From positions 34,446,001-34,510,000 of the forward strand of contig JAFFJZ010000004.1 of NCBI GenBank assembly GCA_018340375.1: DNA of 64,000 nucleotides, given 5' to 3'. This document shows positions 23,901 to 35,760 of the stretch, piece after piece; the first letter of the stretch is position 1; each line of letters starts with the position of its first letter. The position numbers and the translations under genes are program-made. Below the pieces are notes generated by a model, which was not told where the DNA came from, did no database searches, and was given only the letters and a program-made list of their open reading frames with translations. Source of the DNA: Gonatopus flavifemur. Lineage: Eukaryota > Arthropoda > Insecta > Hymenoptera > Dryinidae.

Positions 23901-24923
23901 ATTGAGAAATTTCACTTTTTGTTCTTTAATTGGAAAATTCTTAATGAACATTAATTATACTGATTATGAAACTCAAAGAATTGAAAACTAGAGGAAAAAT
24001 CCTAACTTTCATGTCTGTGAAAATTTTTGATACAACAAACAGATTTCGAGTAATGAGTGCTCGAAAATTAGGAGATTTCAAGTGCGTTAGATTTTCAAAA
24101 AATCATATTTTCGAAAAAAAGCTTTGAAAAACAAAAAGAAAAAATACGTGTCGAATATTTTTTGACCAAGAATCGGAAAAAAATCATACCATTGAATTCT
24201 AAAATTTGAGTGTAAAAACCACGTGGAATGACCCTTATAATGTCCAATATTCACAAAAATCAACGCGATCACTAGATATCAATCCCATAGAGCATCTATG
24301 GGATCATTTAAAAGGAAAAATACGATACCGCCATGTCACATCCGAGGACCCTAAGAAAACGGAAACGTTTTACAAACGTTTGTCAATACTGAAATAAGGC
24401 TATGGACATTTGAACGTTTGTTGAATGTAAATTCACTTGAAATCAATCTAAAATTGATCTACTGTATCCCCTCGTTATAAGCGTAAACTGTGTCCTTGTT
24501 CCACTCAGTACCCAATCTTATGTGAGAAAAAGACGCGGATAACTTATAGCGACGCTCATAATGAGAGTCTACTGTATTCGGCTCGTATTTCCTTGGGGGA
24601 AAGTTTCAAAACCACATTTTGAGATGAACAGAATAAAACTTAATCTGATAATTAATTACAAAAACTTAATATTCTTATTGAAATTGAGGAATAGTTCAGA
24701 TTCAATCTCTTCTATTATTGATGCAGATATATGAACGTTTCTTTTGAATTAATTACTGTACGAATGCTCTCCATACTGACTGTACATAAAAAGACTGTAA
24801 TCGAAGTCAACTTCAGCTCATAAAGAAATATACTTTATATTCTTCTTTCAGGTCTTAGCTGTAGGTACAAAGTATGAAGATTTGAATGAAGTAGCAAAAT
24901 TATTTAGCATTCACGAAGATTAA
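14975..24923 (+). CDS. AIFM1: Apoptosis-inducing factor 1, mitochondrial (AIF), twelve exons
   Basis: Exons are 14975-15065, 15360-15616, 15682-15739, 15821-15981, 17164-17291, 17358-17536, 17612-17803, 17872-18065, 18141-18393, 18462-18625, 18696-18893 and 24852-24923, all GT-AG and in phase, giving 648 residues (human AIF 613). The N-terminus looks like a mitochondrial presequence, followed by a hydrophobic segment at about 100-118 for inner-membrane anchoring. FAD-binding [13 protein letters not shown] is at about 163-173, and [13 protein letters not shown] follows. A second Rossmann motif, [15 protein letters not shown], lies at about 335-349. NIWVAGD-type and [11 protein letters not shown] segments and the C-terminal KGVIFYLRD and VLWNIFNRM segments are conserved. 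AIF is an FAD/NADH oxidoreductase of the intermembrane space needed for respiratory-chain assembly; released, it promotes DNA fragmentation. Exon 3 needs the acceptor at 15681; the nearer AG at 15694 would break the frame. The 5958-bp last intron is full of nested transposons. Confidence 0.96.
16706..16847. mobile_element. AATGCCAAGCA hairpin MITE, copy 2 of 3
   Basis: AAAATGCCAGGCAAATCCGG at the left and CTGCTTGGCATTTTCA at the right are inverted, with CCCAAGCAGAACCAGGCAG and CTACCTGGTTCTGTCGG inside. It lies in AIFM1 intron 4. Confidence 0.75.
19111..20324. mobile_element. GGCATTCA-type MITE, copy 2, split by an insertion
   Basis: The left arm GAGCATTCACTAGG to GTGCATCTTC and AATGCAGCTACTC matches copy 1 at 5535-5745. 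The right arm resumes after the inner element at 20238 and ends CTAGTAACTTTTTGGGGAGGTGGTGAA. TTAA precedes the left end (19107-19110). The two halves together reproduce copy 1, which proves the inner segment is an insertion. Confidence 0.75.
19238..20237. mobile_element. PIF/Harbinger-like element, 1000 bp, with AGGGCC repeats
   Basis: Ends CCCGTGTGGAAATT and AATTTCCACACGGG are inverted, and a TTA duplication flanks both sides (19235-19237, 20238-20240). A 3-bp TWA duplication is typical of PIF/Harbinger elements. The interior repeats a CATAGGGCC-like phrase every 50-70 bp, for example near 19280, 19390, 19475, 19540 and 19605, and near 20085-20170 in the other half. No transposase is encoded; the frame at 19872-20177 has no family resemblance. 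Confidence 0.75.
20333..20478. mobile_element. Hairpin MITE
   Basis: GTTTTGTAATACTTGCG and ACTAGACAC at the left pair with GTGTCTAGCATTTTGC and CGTTACAAAATCC at the right. The centre holds GCCTCGC and GGCGAGGC. Confidence 0.65.
20811..20942. mobile_element. Hairpin MITE with CACTGTGAC words
   Basis: GAACAGTGACGGTCACTGTG at the left pairs with CACAGTTACCATCACTGTTTC at the right, which ends CTTCTCTCCGTG. CATTCACCAT and ATGGTGAATG lie inside. Confidence 0.6.
21892..22100. mobile_element. TA-inserting hairpin MITE inside the Tc1 remnant
   Basis: Ends CACTGAAAAAAGGTATGG and CCATACCTTTTCTTCAGTG are inverted, with TA on both sides (21890-21891, 22101-22102). Arms continue through GCTCTCACAGC, AGGAGGTATAAGGATGC and GGGAGCTATAC. 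It interrupts the DNA-binding part of the Tc1 remnant. Confidence 0.85.
22609..24234. mobile_element. 1.63-kb long-arm palindromic element with TTAT duplication
   Basis: Arms of about 540 bp (about 22609-23150 and 23695-24234) are near-perfect inverses, with outer ends GGGTCATTCCACGTGG. A 4-bp TTAT duplication flanks the element (22605-22608, 24235-24238), and the insertion splits the Tc1 transposase remnant. The arms include a CG-rich patch, CCACGCGCGCGGAGCGATAC. The spacer and part of one arm hold a basic, cysteine-containing 99-residue frame (23434-23733, minus) of no recognised family. Sola and CMC transposons make 4-bp duplications, but I cannot assign this element. Confidence 0.88.
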
Positions 24924-25211
24924 TGAAATTTTTAACATGTTTTATAAAACGCGTGTATGACAATATCGGTAAATTACTGTCATACTGTATATATTGAAGT
25001 TGTAAATCGATTGTGAAGTTGTGTGTCAATTAAGACATAACATTCTTCGATTACGAGCAAATACGTTAGAATATGAAAAACAGTGATCAGTGATACTCCA
25101 TGTTTTCATGTCAAAAAAATTCAAATAGTTCTTTTCTTTTTTATAAATTAAGATATGTATCGTGGAAACATGTTGCATTTATTAAAGTTACAAATATGTA
25201 AATGACGTGAA

Positions 25212-25217
25212 AATAAA
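25212..25217 (+). promoter_or_regulatory. Likely AIFM1 polyadenylation signal
   Basis: AATAAA occurs 289 bp after the AIFM1 stop codon, with a second AATAAA at 25224. On the opposite strand, AATAAA (25183-25178) could serve TBC1D32, so the two 3' untranslated regions may overlap. Confidence 0.45.
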
Positions 25218-25429
25218 ACACAAAATAAAATCATTAATACGTACACAAATTCTTTCAATTCAAAATATAAGTATATCGGTCATTGTATTTAATAATTATC
25301 AAAAGAAAAATGCTTTTATGCATATTGTATTTGAGTTTCTATACACATTCTCAGATCCATAAATATTATTTCTCTTACTTTATAATAAAATAATAGAATT
25401 GAACAAAGAATATATATATAATAAAAAGT

Positions 25430-28400
25430 CTATTCTTGATCCATTTGGCTTAACTTGCGTGTACTTAGCGTTGAAAATACTTTATCTCTATAACGTTTTG
25501 ATAAAGTTTCCATAAATGGAATATAATTATGACTCTGGTAATCGTCCAGTACCTATTTAAAAACTTACATTCAGTTTTATTTTCTGGATACACGTCTGAG
25601 AAGTTAATATAAATTCTATAATTTCCTTTCTCACTCACCATATGCTCTGGCCACAATTTTCCCCTCATTACATCTTGTATAAGGGTATTTTGACAATGAT
25701 AAAACATTGATACAAAATAATATAGCATGTAATCAGGGGGATATATGATACAGATACTGAAAAAATTGACTATTTCATGCCATGGAAGTATTCCCCAAAA
25801 ACATTGACTTATCATAGCGTTACATAACATCCACCAGTCCGTTCCGCAGGTATACTGAATAAAAAAAATCCACTTAGACGAATATGTATTTTCAATAGAA
25901 TGAAAAAGAAAGTATTTCTTTACTATTACTGTTACACAAACCTTAAGAACATGTGTCAGATACGGTAGTTCACATTTAATAATGAATTCTAAGAGTTGTA
26001 TAAAAGTGAATTGTGTAGTATTTTCTGCATTGAGACTGCTATCTATAACTCTGCCCAAGCATGGCCACATGAACATAGCTGATGGAAATCGAATAAGTTG
26101 TGTTATAAAGTTCTGACATCTGTAATGAATTTTAATTTCAATGAGAAATGATCAGGTCAATGATGAGATTGAATTTCTGACCATAAGTAATTTTATTAAT
26201 TACTCATTCTTATGGTGACTAAGTTTTCAACCTGAGACCTGCCAATGATGAAATTTGATTAGCTAGAGTTATCCTGTACCTTTGATTTTCATAAATCCAA
26301 GTATTTATGCATATACATTCTTTTGAATTTCTTTTACTCGTATCAGAAATGGAAAAATGTATGTGCATAAATTTGTTATGTATGGGTGTATTCGCGGTCA
26401 ACTGAGGCTCATGTTTTGAATTTCCAGTATTCTAGCTTATGTGTTTTGAAATATTTCAATATAATTTCAACACTGTTTTGCTCATATTGTAATTGCAGGC
26501 AAATATGCTTAACATTCTAACATAAAATCGAGAAATTTAAGATTATTTAAATTATAAGAAAATTATGAAAGTGAAATACTTACTTTTCCACATTTCCTTT
26601 GCAAATAATAAACACAGTTGAGAGGAACCAATCAAACCCCTCAAATTTATTAGGCCTTTCATACTTTATAAACGCATATGCGATTTGTAAGAAATGTTTC
26701 AGATTCTCTTTAACTTCCTCGGTATTTTTGAAAATTCTATTATGCTCGGCATAACGTAAAACCAAATCTATGCCATGAATTTCTTCAGGAAACCAATAAT
26801 TTAATCCGTGCTGAAGATCTTCTTGCCATTTGAAATGATCTAACCATTCTGTGGTGGGAATAGCTTGTTGCATTTCATCTAATAATTTAATAAGAGCTTC
26901 TGTCTGTGAAAAGAATTTACTGTTGCAGTATCGTCGACAATAACACACATATTATTATATATATTCATATATATTGTTATACCTTTATTGGATTTTTTGA
27001 ATCTTCATAAACTTTTATAACATCGGATACCCAATCATTGTCTCTCAATCCAGGTTTAACATCCTGTAATAATCTATCCAATTCTGACTCCGATTCAGAT
27101 TTAGGTATATTATTATCGATTGCTTCTTCTAGGGGTGGTAAAGTTGAAAATAAATGATATTCGTCTAAATTCAAATCGAGTTGTTTATATTTGTGTCTAA
27201 TGTAATACGAATTGAATAAAATTTTATGTCTCAATAAACTGTGTTCGTCGATAATGAAGTCAGTAGCTGTTCCATCGTCAAATTCATTCTCAGATTCTTC
27301 TTGAGGATCCGAAAGTCGGGATTTTTCTTGACAATTTAATAATTCGTCCTAAAACATTGACGATACATTTACAAATAACAACATAGCATAATTAATAATT
27401 TTAAATCTCTAGATTTTATACCTGTAAATTCAGTAAGTTCATCAAATAAATATAAATATCAAGATTCCAAATCGTTGTTCGTAATAACAGAAGACCTAGA
27501 TAATGAAATCTTGAATCAAAATTGACCGAGCATCTCAATAATTTATATAAATTTGTTGGACACTCGTCTTCTTTGTTTATCGATTCACCGTCAGTTATCG
27601 TAAATGCTTCGAAGCCTAATTAATAATAAATTTTAAATTACCTTCTTGAGTTATTTTTATAATAACAAAGGAAAAAGAACTCACATTTAAAATTGAGAGA
27701 GAAAAATGCAAATATATGGAGGAACTTATTGATATTTGCATTATCCCATGAATCATAAAATAATTGCGGATCTTCTAAAACTTTGCAAGTTTCGAACAAT
27801 AAAGTTGATAGAATATGTGGAGCGAATTCAGCGAGAACTTCGTAACCCAAATCAAAAAATGCAACCGAAGTAACAAAGGATACTATATCCATCGACGTCC
27901 AGGAAGCTCGTAATGGGGCAATACAGGTTCGTATTAGTTCTTCTAATACGAATTGTTCACTATTCAGAGCTTGTAACCCGAAAGGTATTGATACAATTTT
28001 CAAAAGTATGGTTTTTATTGCACTGTGAATAATCATCAAATTATAAAATTGCACGCAATCATTTTATATATGTTCTATAAGTTACCTATTGAGAAGTTGA
28101 GCTTTGTTTTCATTCTCTATATAATATTTATCCATTTTGGAATAGACATACGCGGTAGCAGAGAAAAATATTTTTACAGTCTCATGTAGGTCCTCGTACA
28201 CATCGTAAACTTCAAACAATCTTCCCATAATGGAAAATACTTCCTCCATGTATTCTATATTCATCAATGAAAAGGGCTGTTTCAGTAAATTTTTCGCATG
28301 TCGTATAATAACGATTGCCAAACATTGCGATATCGATTTTGTTGATTCATCTTTGTATTTTGAAAATATGAACTTGCAACCATCCGAAGAGTTCAAAATG

Positions 28401-29761
28401 AAACCAATCAGATCCACAAAATGTGGCCATATTTTGATATCGTTCTCTGGAGAATGCATAAAGCTATCAAAAGCAGCATAATAAAAGTTATCGTCATATA
28501 AAATCATCGGTCTATCCATCATAATTTTCAAAGCCCTACGAGAAACATCGTATACCGCATTAGGCGTTCCCAAAGATGACAATTGATGTAGAGATTTCAC
28601 AAGCTCTACCATGAACTCCGGAACAGAAAATGGGTTTGATAACTGACAATTAGACAGCAATGTTCGACCCATTTCATAATTACATAATTGTGAGATGAAA
28701 CTCAAACAGTGAAGATAGGTCATCGCTTCAATCGTATCGCCAGAAATACCCACCTCGTTACGTTCGTCGTAAATAAAAACCGAAATGACAGAAGGCCGTA
28801 ACTGTTCAAAACCAGTTTGAACGTATTTTACAATCTGTTGCAATAAACTTGGCGATTTAGCTAATGTGGCAACAAAAGTCTTCCTAGTCGCATAACTGTG
28901 ATTCCATTTTCGACTCCATGCAGCTTCCGGTTCTAATACGGAAACAATATTCAGAATATTCAATGTTTTAGTTTGGTTTGCATTATTAAAATCATGAGTA
29001 CTCAAAAATATGATAAACTGTTCTATGGTATCTTCTACGAATTTATCAACGTTTCTTATGCCTTTTAGTATTTCCTCTTGATGTTTAATTATCAAATACA
29101 TCATGCGGAATATCTTTTCGTGAAGAAATAGTTTAAAATTTACTCCGGATATCAAACTGGGAAGAGTTTCAGGTAAGGATTTAGTAGATTGATATTGTTC
29201 GTTAAAAGCGGTTAATAGATTTTCGTAAACATTGATCGATTTAGAACAATGTAATAATTTTGCATAAACATGCAAACTTGCTTCAAAGACTGGTCTACTT
29301 TCATCAGCTAAACTACTCTGCAGAATTTGCTGAAGAGTATCCCATTGCGAACTATTGCACACGTTTGTTAAATCACTTTTCAATAATATTTCGTAGCCAG
29401 CCAATCTAACGTGTATAGGTCTATCGCTGTTAATTTGATCAATAACATTATTGTAATGATCTTCGTTATCCTTCAAACAATTCCATTCTTCCCCTGTCAA
29501 ATCACTGATGAAAGAAAGAGGTGTATTCAACGGAGATTCTATTATCGTTTTATAGGTAGATTTTGTTGATGTTTGTTGTTCTTCTATTTGTAATCTCATG
29601 AAATCAATCAAAGTGGACATGTTTTCCGAATCTATAATCTTCTGAGCGATCTCTGCGTTATCTTCTTCTTTTTCGAAACCTTTTACAATAATATTTCCAA
29701 ATTCTTTCTTCAAACATTTTCTTATCCATTTTTTGTAGGTTGGAGATATATTTCTATCCAT
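25430..29761 (-). CDS. TBC1D32: TBC1D32 / broad-minded (Bromi) orthologue, eight exons
   Basis: Exons in transcription order are 28086-29761, 27685-28022, 27422-27615, 26983-27348, 26584-26903, 25942-26119, 25639-25866 and 25430-25552. Phases agree throughout, giving 1140 residues (human protein about 1257). The first exon is unusually long, 558 codons, and encodes a helical, armadillo-like region. The C-terminal part holds the degenerate TBC-like region, with GTDWWMLCNAMISQCF, GILPWHEI and the final VLDDYQSHNYIPFMETL block that aligns with the vertebrate C-terminus. I do not see the IxxDxxR and YxQ finger motifs of active Rab GAPs. Bromi works with CCRK/CDK20 in cilium assembly and Hedgehog signalling in vertebrates. 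The gene is absent from Drosophila as far as I recall. It is convergent with AIFM1 and lies 835 bp downstream of TBCK on the same strand. Confidence 0.88.
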
Positions 29762-30595
29762 ATACAGATAAGTGAAAGAAAATTAAGTAATTCGATGAGA
29801 GTTCTTCATTTGATTTTTATAAACTCGTAATCACTTGTAGTCACTTAGTAGTAATAGTAATACTGAGAAACCAAACCACTATATGTACCGTACTTGTAAT
29901 GTTTGGTGACAGTTTCCCTTAGCAACCATAATGGATGCTTTTCAAATTATTTCACATCGAAATCTGTCTACAACTGAAGTTATTGTCAGAGACTGTTCAA
30001 TGAATTTCCGATATTTTCTCACTTTGAAAAATAAAACTATTAAATATAGTTATGGGATTCTGTTTTGATTTACACCATGATTACTGCGAACCAAACTACA
30101 ATTTTTATGTAAGAAAACATTTAATTGTATATAAACCAATTATAAATCGGTAATACTTTCTGCTTACATAAAGTATATAAAACAATATAAATAACAATCA
30201 TCCATTTAAATTTTACTTCATAAACACTAGCCAGTGTGTAATTCATTTGTTAGTTCATAGAGTATTATATAATGGCATGGATAATGTGAAACATTTGTTC
30301 TTTTTTTAAATATGAGTATAATTCATAGTCTGCAAAAGATTGGTAGTTCAAATAATCCGAAATATTCTTCTAAATTGAAAAATACCTGAAAATGAAAAAT
30401 GTGTCGTAATTTAATAATGTAATGCTGAATTGGTTTGTCAAATTGAATAATATTAATTTCTATTCGTGAAATAAATTTCAATAAATATACATAAGAACTT
30501 ACCAGTAGCATGTAAAATACAAAAATATCATCTTATATTTGAGTAATCATCCCCAATATCAGGAATATTGGAGTGAGAGAATAAGAAAGATATAT
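29762..30595. other. Spacer between TBCK and TBC1D32
   Basis: AT-rich interval that must hold the TBCK 3' end and the TBC1D32 promoter on the minus strand. No separate gene or clear promoter motif is seen. Confidence 0.4.
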
Positions 30596-33500
30596 TCATC
30601 TCGCAGGAGCAATGATATTTGGTGACTTTGAACGTAATTCATTAATTCCTCCTTGTACAGAGCACACTCCCATCACTCCACACTTCACAAGAAAATCTGC
30701 AAACTGAACGAATACTTTCATATACAATTCAGTTGCATACTATCGAATACAGGTAGAATAAAAGAATGTAGCGGGTTTCCAATTTCAAAAATGTTTTCTG
30801 GACTCATTTTTCTCATCAATTGATGGACTCATACTATTGTAAATCTAAATTCATAATATTGCAATTACAACTTTTCTTAAATAAATTCTACATCGTTCTA
30901 AGTAATGTTTTTGGTGACGAAGTTCACATAATTTCGAATCGAATTTAATAAATGGAACAAACACCGTAATTCATTCTCATACATAAATAAATGATGAACA
31001 ACATTAAATCATGACAACATAGGAATATAACAAGTATTTTCTCAAACCGAATTCATTAGATTTTGTTTTTAGCATATGGTAGGTTTTGCTGGATGAATTT
31101 CTCGATCATCCGAAATGACTAGTAAGTTTTTTCTTTTCCATAAATTATCTAGAATTTGTCTGATTTATCAACTTCATTCTTTCATTATCCAATCTTTCAT
31201 TGTGATTTATTGATTGTTTTGCGATTATTTATTCATACTTCCATGCCTCCTTTATTTCATGCATGTTTCTATGAAAAAATTATTGAGAATCATTGCTCAT
31301 TAAGAATATATACATCTGTTACATAGTAAGTACCTGCCACATTTTCTGATTTTACCCATGCAAATTCATACTATCCAATACTCACCAGTGCGTTGTTCTG
31401 ATCATTAGGTCCAATAATGACAACAATACTGTTTTTATTATCAGCTAAAGGTTTAGCTTGAGCACCTAGAGATTCTATATGAGTTTGAGAAAGTTGGACA
31501 CTTGTAAAAGGAATATTAATACTCTTTGTTACAGACCCCCTGGCGAATCTATTCAGCAAATAAAAAACATTATATCAAAATCCACTCACAACAAATATCA
31601 ATTTTTATACCCACTAAAACTTACTGCGTGTTATTACGGATATCAACGATAATAAGATTCTCTGGTTTATTATTTAAAATATTTAAAAAATCATCGACGC
31701 TTATTCTTGGCATTTTTTCAGTTCCCGGTTCAGGCTCGGTCCAATTAAAGTTCTAAAATAGTTTTCTCTTGTACATTAATTTTACTTTTGAACTCAAAAT
31801 ATGAAAATGAAAGAAAAAAATCAATGGTTCATATACCTCAGATTGATTGAATTGATGTTTCCTGTATGTTATGCTGGCAGGGGTGTTTTGATACATCGCC
31901 ATGGAATCTTTAACGCACAATTCTATATCGATCTCTGGAAGATCAGAAAATAAAAGTATGCACTCGTTAAAACCAGATGTGAGTAAAGAATCGCGTAATT
32001 GTTTCAAAATTGCCAAACCAACTAGAAGTGGGAACGAAGAATCTCCTAATAAAAGTTTATCCCACAAATGCAGTATCTTATGCAATGGAAATACATCTGA
32101 AAATATGAATGATTGTTATTAATAGCTGGGAAAGGAATCGATAGCCTCGAACTTTTATTTTTTTGTTTATAAAACATTAGAATCTTTAATCCAAATTTGA
32201 AACGTACGTGAGAACATTGTGAGAAACCATGGAATTGCAAATAATTCTGGTACAAAGTTGATTGATCTGAGATGGTTCGCTAATTGCGGATCATGGAAAG
32301 CGATTATCTGGGAAAATTTGCCTAAATACTCTTGAATCACTGCTGAATTATCTTTCAGAAAAAACTTGTGAAGATATTTTGGTATGAATGCGGAAAGACA
32401 TGCGAATGCTCGGGCTGAAAAAAATTCAAAGCGTTTTTAGATATTTCAATCGATGATTTACAAAAAGTATCACCTTTTGTTAGATACGTACGTTCATCGT
32501 TGAAATTCAAATACAAAAATGGTGCAGTTAAAGAATCAAGTCCTTGCCAATAGACGTAATGAGGGTTATTCCTAACCCAAGCTTTTAATAATCTTTGCAA
32601 TCTTTCATGACCCGCTCCTGATGATAATAATTCACTGTACTGATGACATCTAGGGATATCTACTTCTATCTGTTGAAATATTCCAATGAGACTAAATTGA
32701 GTATTGGAAAATCAACGTTGATGAGTTTGGGTACCTGTCGATCGGTATGAGTTGGAGTTTCTTTGTCAATCATTTCATAACGAGTTTTGATATCCCCTGT
32801 TACATTGAGCAAAGCAGCCCATACAGTACCTCGCACTGGCGGTGGTATATCTTTATGAGCCTCTTCGATAATGGCTTCTCGAGTAAGAGGATAAATCTAC
32901 AAAGAAAATGAAATATAATTACGATCATGCTAAGGATTCATTTGATCACTTCAAGGTGAAATGAAATACCTGTAGTAATCTATTATATAAAACAATTCTA
33001 TAAAATTGATATTCCGTATCTCTTTCTCTTATAATTAAAGGCAACTCCGCTGCAGGACTCGTAAAATCTTCTCGCGATGCAATACGATATCTACAACAAA
33101 GAATTTTCTATTTCAAGAACTATTCCCTATGAATAATTCACAGGAAAGGATAAAGATTTACTTACTGGTCTGTCAAATAAGGATAATTAGCAGTGTAGGG
33201 AATGTGAGATAATCTTTGTTTCAGAGTGTCAAGTGGTACTTTGACAACGCGAAGATCTAATAAACCCGCCATATCTCTTTGACCGAACATGTGGCCTAAT
33301 AATATCACGAGACTATAAAAATTCAGAATACAAATTTTAACTGAGTAATGAATTCAATGAACTGAAATATTGTATTATCTATATTTTTTCTTCAAACTTA
33401 TCATTACTTTGGGATGGATAAAATAGGAGGTCTGGATCTGATCAGTCCTTGTTTTTTCAATTCTATTGTAATATCTCCACCTGCTAATTGCCATAAATAA

Positions 33501-35760
33501 TACAACTCATCTATTTTCCTTTTGAGGAGATCTTTGTGAAGATTTTCTTCTTTCTCTTTAACATCTTTCAATAGTAAGTCTTCAAATAAAGGTAACTGTA
33601 ATAATTCTTCTGGCGTTTTACGCTTAGTGGGATGAATTTGAAGACACAGATCCACAAATTCTTTAATTTCTGGAGGAAGTTTCTAAAACAGAAAAAAACG
33701 TTAGAGCAGAAACAAATGTTTGAAAAGGAGTATCTACTAACATCAACTCACCTCATAAATGTCCAAAGAATTACTTTCTCTAGCAAATCTTTCGAATACA
33801 GATGTCTCGCAATGTATAAGGCTGAGAACTTTGCGTAGACATTGCGGTAACTTGATACCTGACCATATAGGTTTTTCTAGCAATAGTTCTGCTATTATAA
33901 AACCCAAAGACCATGAATCTACTTTTGGACCACTGATTTCGGTATTTAAAAATACTTCAGGTGATGTGTACTTGGGATACCTAGGTCAAAAAAGTTTGAT
34001 ATCTTATTTCACAAATATGAATACAATTTTTTCCAAAATTGAACATACCCTATGGGGAATGATACATTCTTCCCACTATCCGTCATATAATATAATCCGT
34101 AATTGAATAATTGTACATTCCCACTTTTATTAATTATTATGTTATCAGGACTTAGATGTCTGTGAATCAAATTCAATTCGTTCATATGAACTAAACCCAG
34201 TAAACACTGAAAAGCTACTTTAATCACATCATCTGTTAAGAGATTTTGTTTACTACTTAATGGATCTCCATTATATTCCGCAACCACGACGATTCTTTCT
34301 GAAAAGAAATCTATTTTTCATTTTTGTGAACAAAAAACATTTATCACATTTTAAAATAAACTAACATTATTTTTTATCAATTTATTTGTAAAATACAAAA
34401 GAATAATAAAACTGTGGAAATGTTTAGAGAATAAACAGTTCAATCTAGAGAGCTGGAGAGATCATATACATGGGAACTTGAACTCTGACCGCAAAATACT
34501 AACTAAATCTTCCATAAATTCTTAATGATATCAGCAATAAAACTTTGATTCAGAATTTTTTGAGCATTCTGCTTAAAAAAATTCATTGATTACCATTGAT
34601 TAATGCGTTTCAATACAAATTTTACAATAATAAATGATAATTCGGGCCTATTAAAAACACGTTTTTTATTGGTTTGAATGGTCATTCACAATTGCAAAAT
34701 CTGTATTGGTGAGATATGGATGTTCTTTGAAGTTCCATAAATTCTCATGCATGAATCTTATTATCAGTTTATATATGGTGTCTGTTTTAGGGTTTATGAG
34801 TTTTTATGATTCCATGTAAGAATGTAGAAATTGTATAAAAACTTTATAAGATTCTATCAAAGTGATTTGTAAAATCTTATAAAACTTTATAAAATCAAGT
34901 TTGCGTACTAGGATTCATGTGGTTTCTGTTCTAGAAATAACCAAAATTAATTCGAATTCATGAAATCTTTTCAACAGAAAATTTTGTACAACTTTAATAA
35001 CATAAATACACCAGTGAGTGATTATAATTAACTATTGTAGTCTATTCAATTTTTTTGACTCACTAAAGAACTGTTTATCAAACCTATGGAAAATTCCAGT
35101 CATATTTGGATGAAAACCAACAGATTTTGCAATAAAAAATAGGCAGAATCTGCTGGTTTTTACCCAGATTTGCCTGGCATTTTCCACGAGAAACAAATTC
35201 ATAGACTAGTTATTATGTTTTTTCATAAGTATTTAACCACCTCAAAGCATTCATTGAAATATTGATTAATCAATACATTTGAACATATAATTTGAATTTC
35301 TCAAACAAAGTAATAGTTCTAATTTCTTTACTAAACTATAGAGTACATAAAAGTAACACAATACTATCAATTGTTGTAGAATTAGAAGTTCTCATGTTAC
35401 CTGCACTGTTCAAACAAAATTTGATAAGATAAATTTGATTGAATTCCAATGATCTAAAATGGTAGCTCAAACTCAAATATAACTGTACAAACATTTTAAA
35501 TTCATCAATTATAAAATAAAAACTATTTTTCCAACCTGGAATTCTTTATATTTACCGTGTTTACTCCTAATTATGTCAAGGTAGGTTGCTAAATTTGGAT
35601 GGTGAATAGTTTTTAAGAACTGTGACTGTCCATATATTGTAATGGAATTGGGTGTCAAAGGAAGCCCATTACTTCCACATACCTCAACCGGATGGCTTTG
35701 AGCAAAAAATGTCATACCTCCTAAGCAACGCTCTTCATCTTCAAGTATCGATGGGCACAT
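30596..35760 (-). CDS. TBCK: TBC domain-containing protein kinase-like (TBCK), thirteen coding exons
   Basis: Exons are 35556-35760, 34049-34298, 33752-33980, 33408-33682, 33166-33312, 32970-33090, 32735-32896, 32492-32669, 32208-32414, 31837-32096, 31625-31752, 31386-31548 and 30596-30703, in phase, encoding 810 residues (human about 893). Order: an N-terminal pseudokinase (about 1-290), a TBC domain (about 410-640) and a rhodanese-like domain (about 690-800). The kinase catalytic Asp is absent (HRHLSPDN, 114-121) and DFG reads NYG (134-136). The TBC finger residues are present: IEVDIPR at 464-470 and YWQG at 503-506. TBCK is linked to mTOR signalling, endolysosomal trafficking and the FERRY mRNA-transport complex. 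A 3' splice site just upstream of the ATG implies a 5' noncoding exon. The last exon has a weak acceptor (TTCGTTCAG) but is the only in-frame match to the family C-terminus. Confidence 0.95.
35088..35186. mobile_element. AATGCCAAGCA hairpin MITE, copy 3 of 3, shortened
   Basis: GGAAAATTCCAGTCATATTTGG and the right end GATTTGCCTGGCATTTTCC are inverted. It resembles the copies at 6386 and 16706 and lies in TBCK coding intron 1. Confidence 0.55.

Larger units (their letters stand above)
21600..24420 (+). pseudogene. Tc1-like transposase remnant, broken and twice interrupted
   Basis: Fragments of a Tc1-type transposase run in order on the plus strand. The DNA-binding region resembling ERSGRLRKL and [10 protein letters not shown] is near 21770-21885; the first catalytic Asp motif VIFTDED is near 22258; the second, [10 protein letters not shown], is near 22551; and the C-terminal Glu motif [13 protein letters not shown] is at 24275-24313. 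Many stops and frameshifts are present. Removing the insert at 21892-22100 and the palindrome at 22609-24234 with one copy of its duplication brings the fragments together. The outer ends of the element were not found. It lies in the last intron of AIFM1. Confidence 0.8.
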
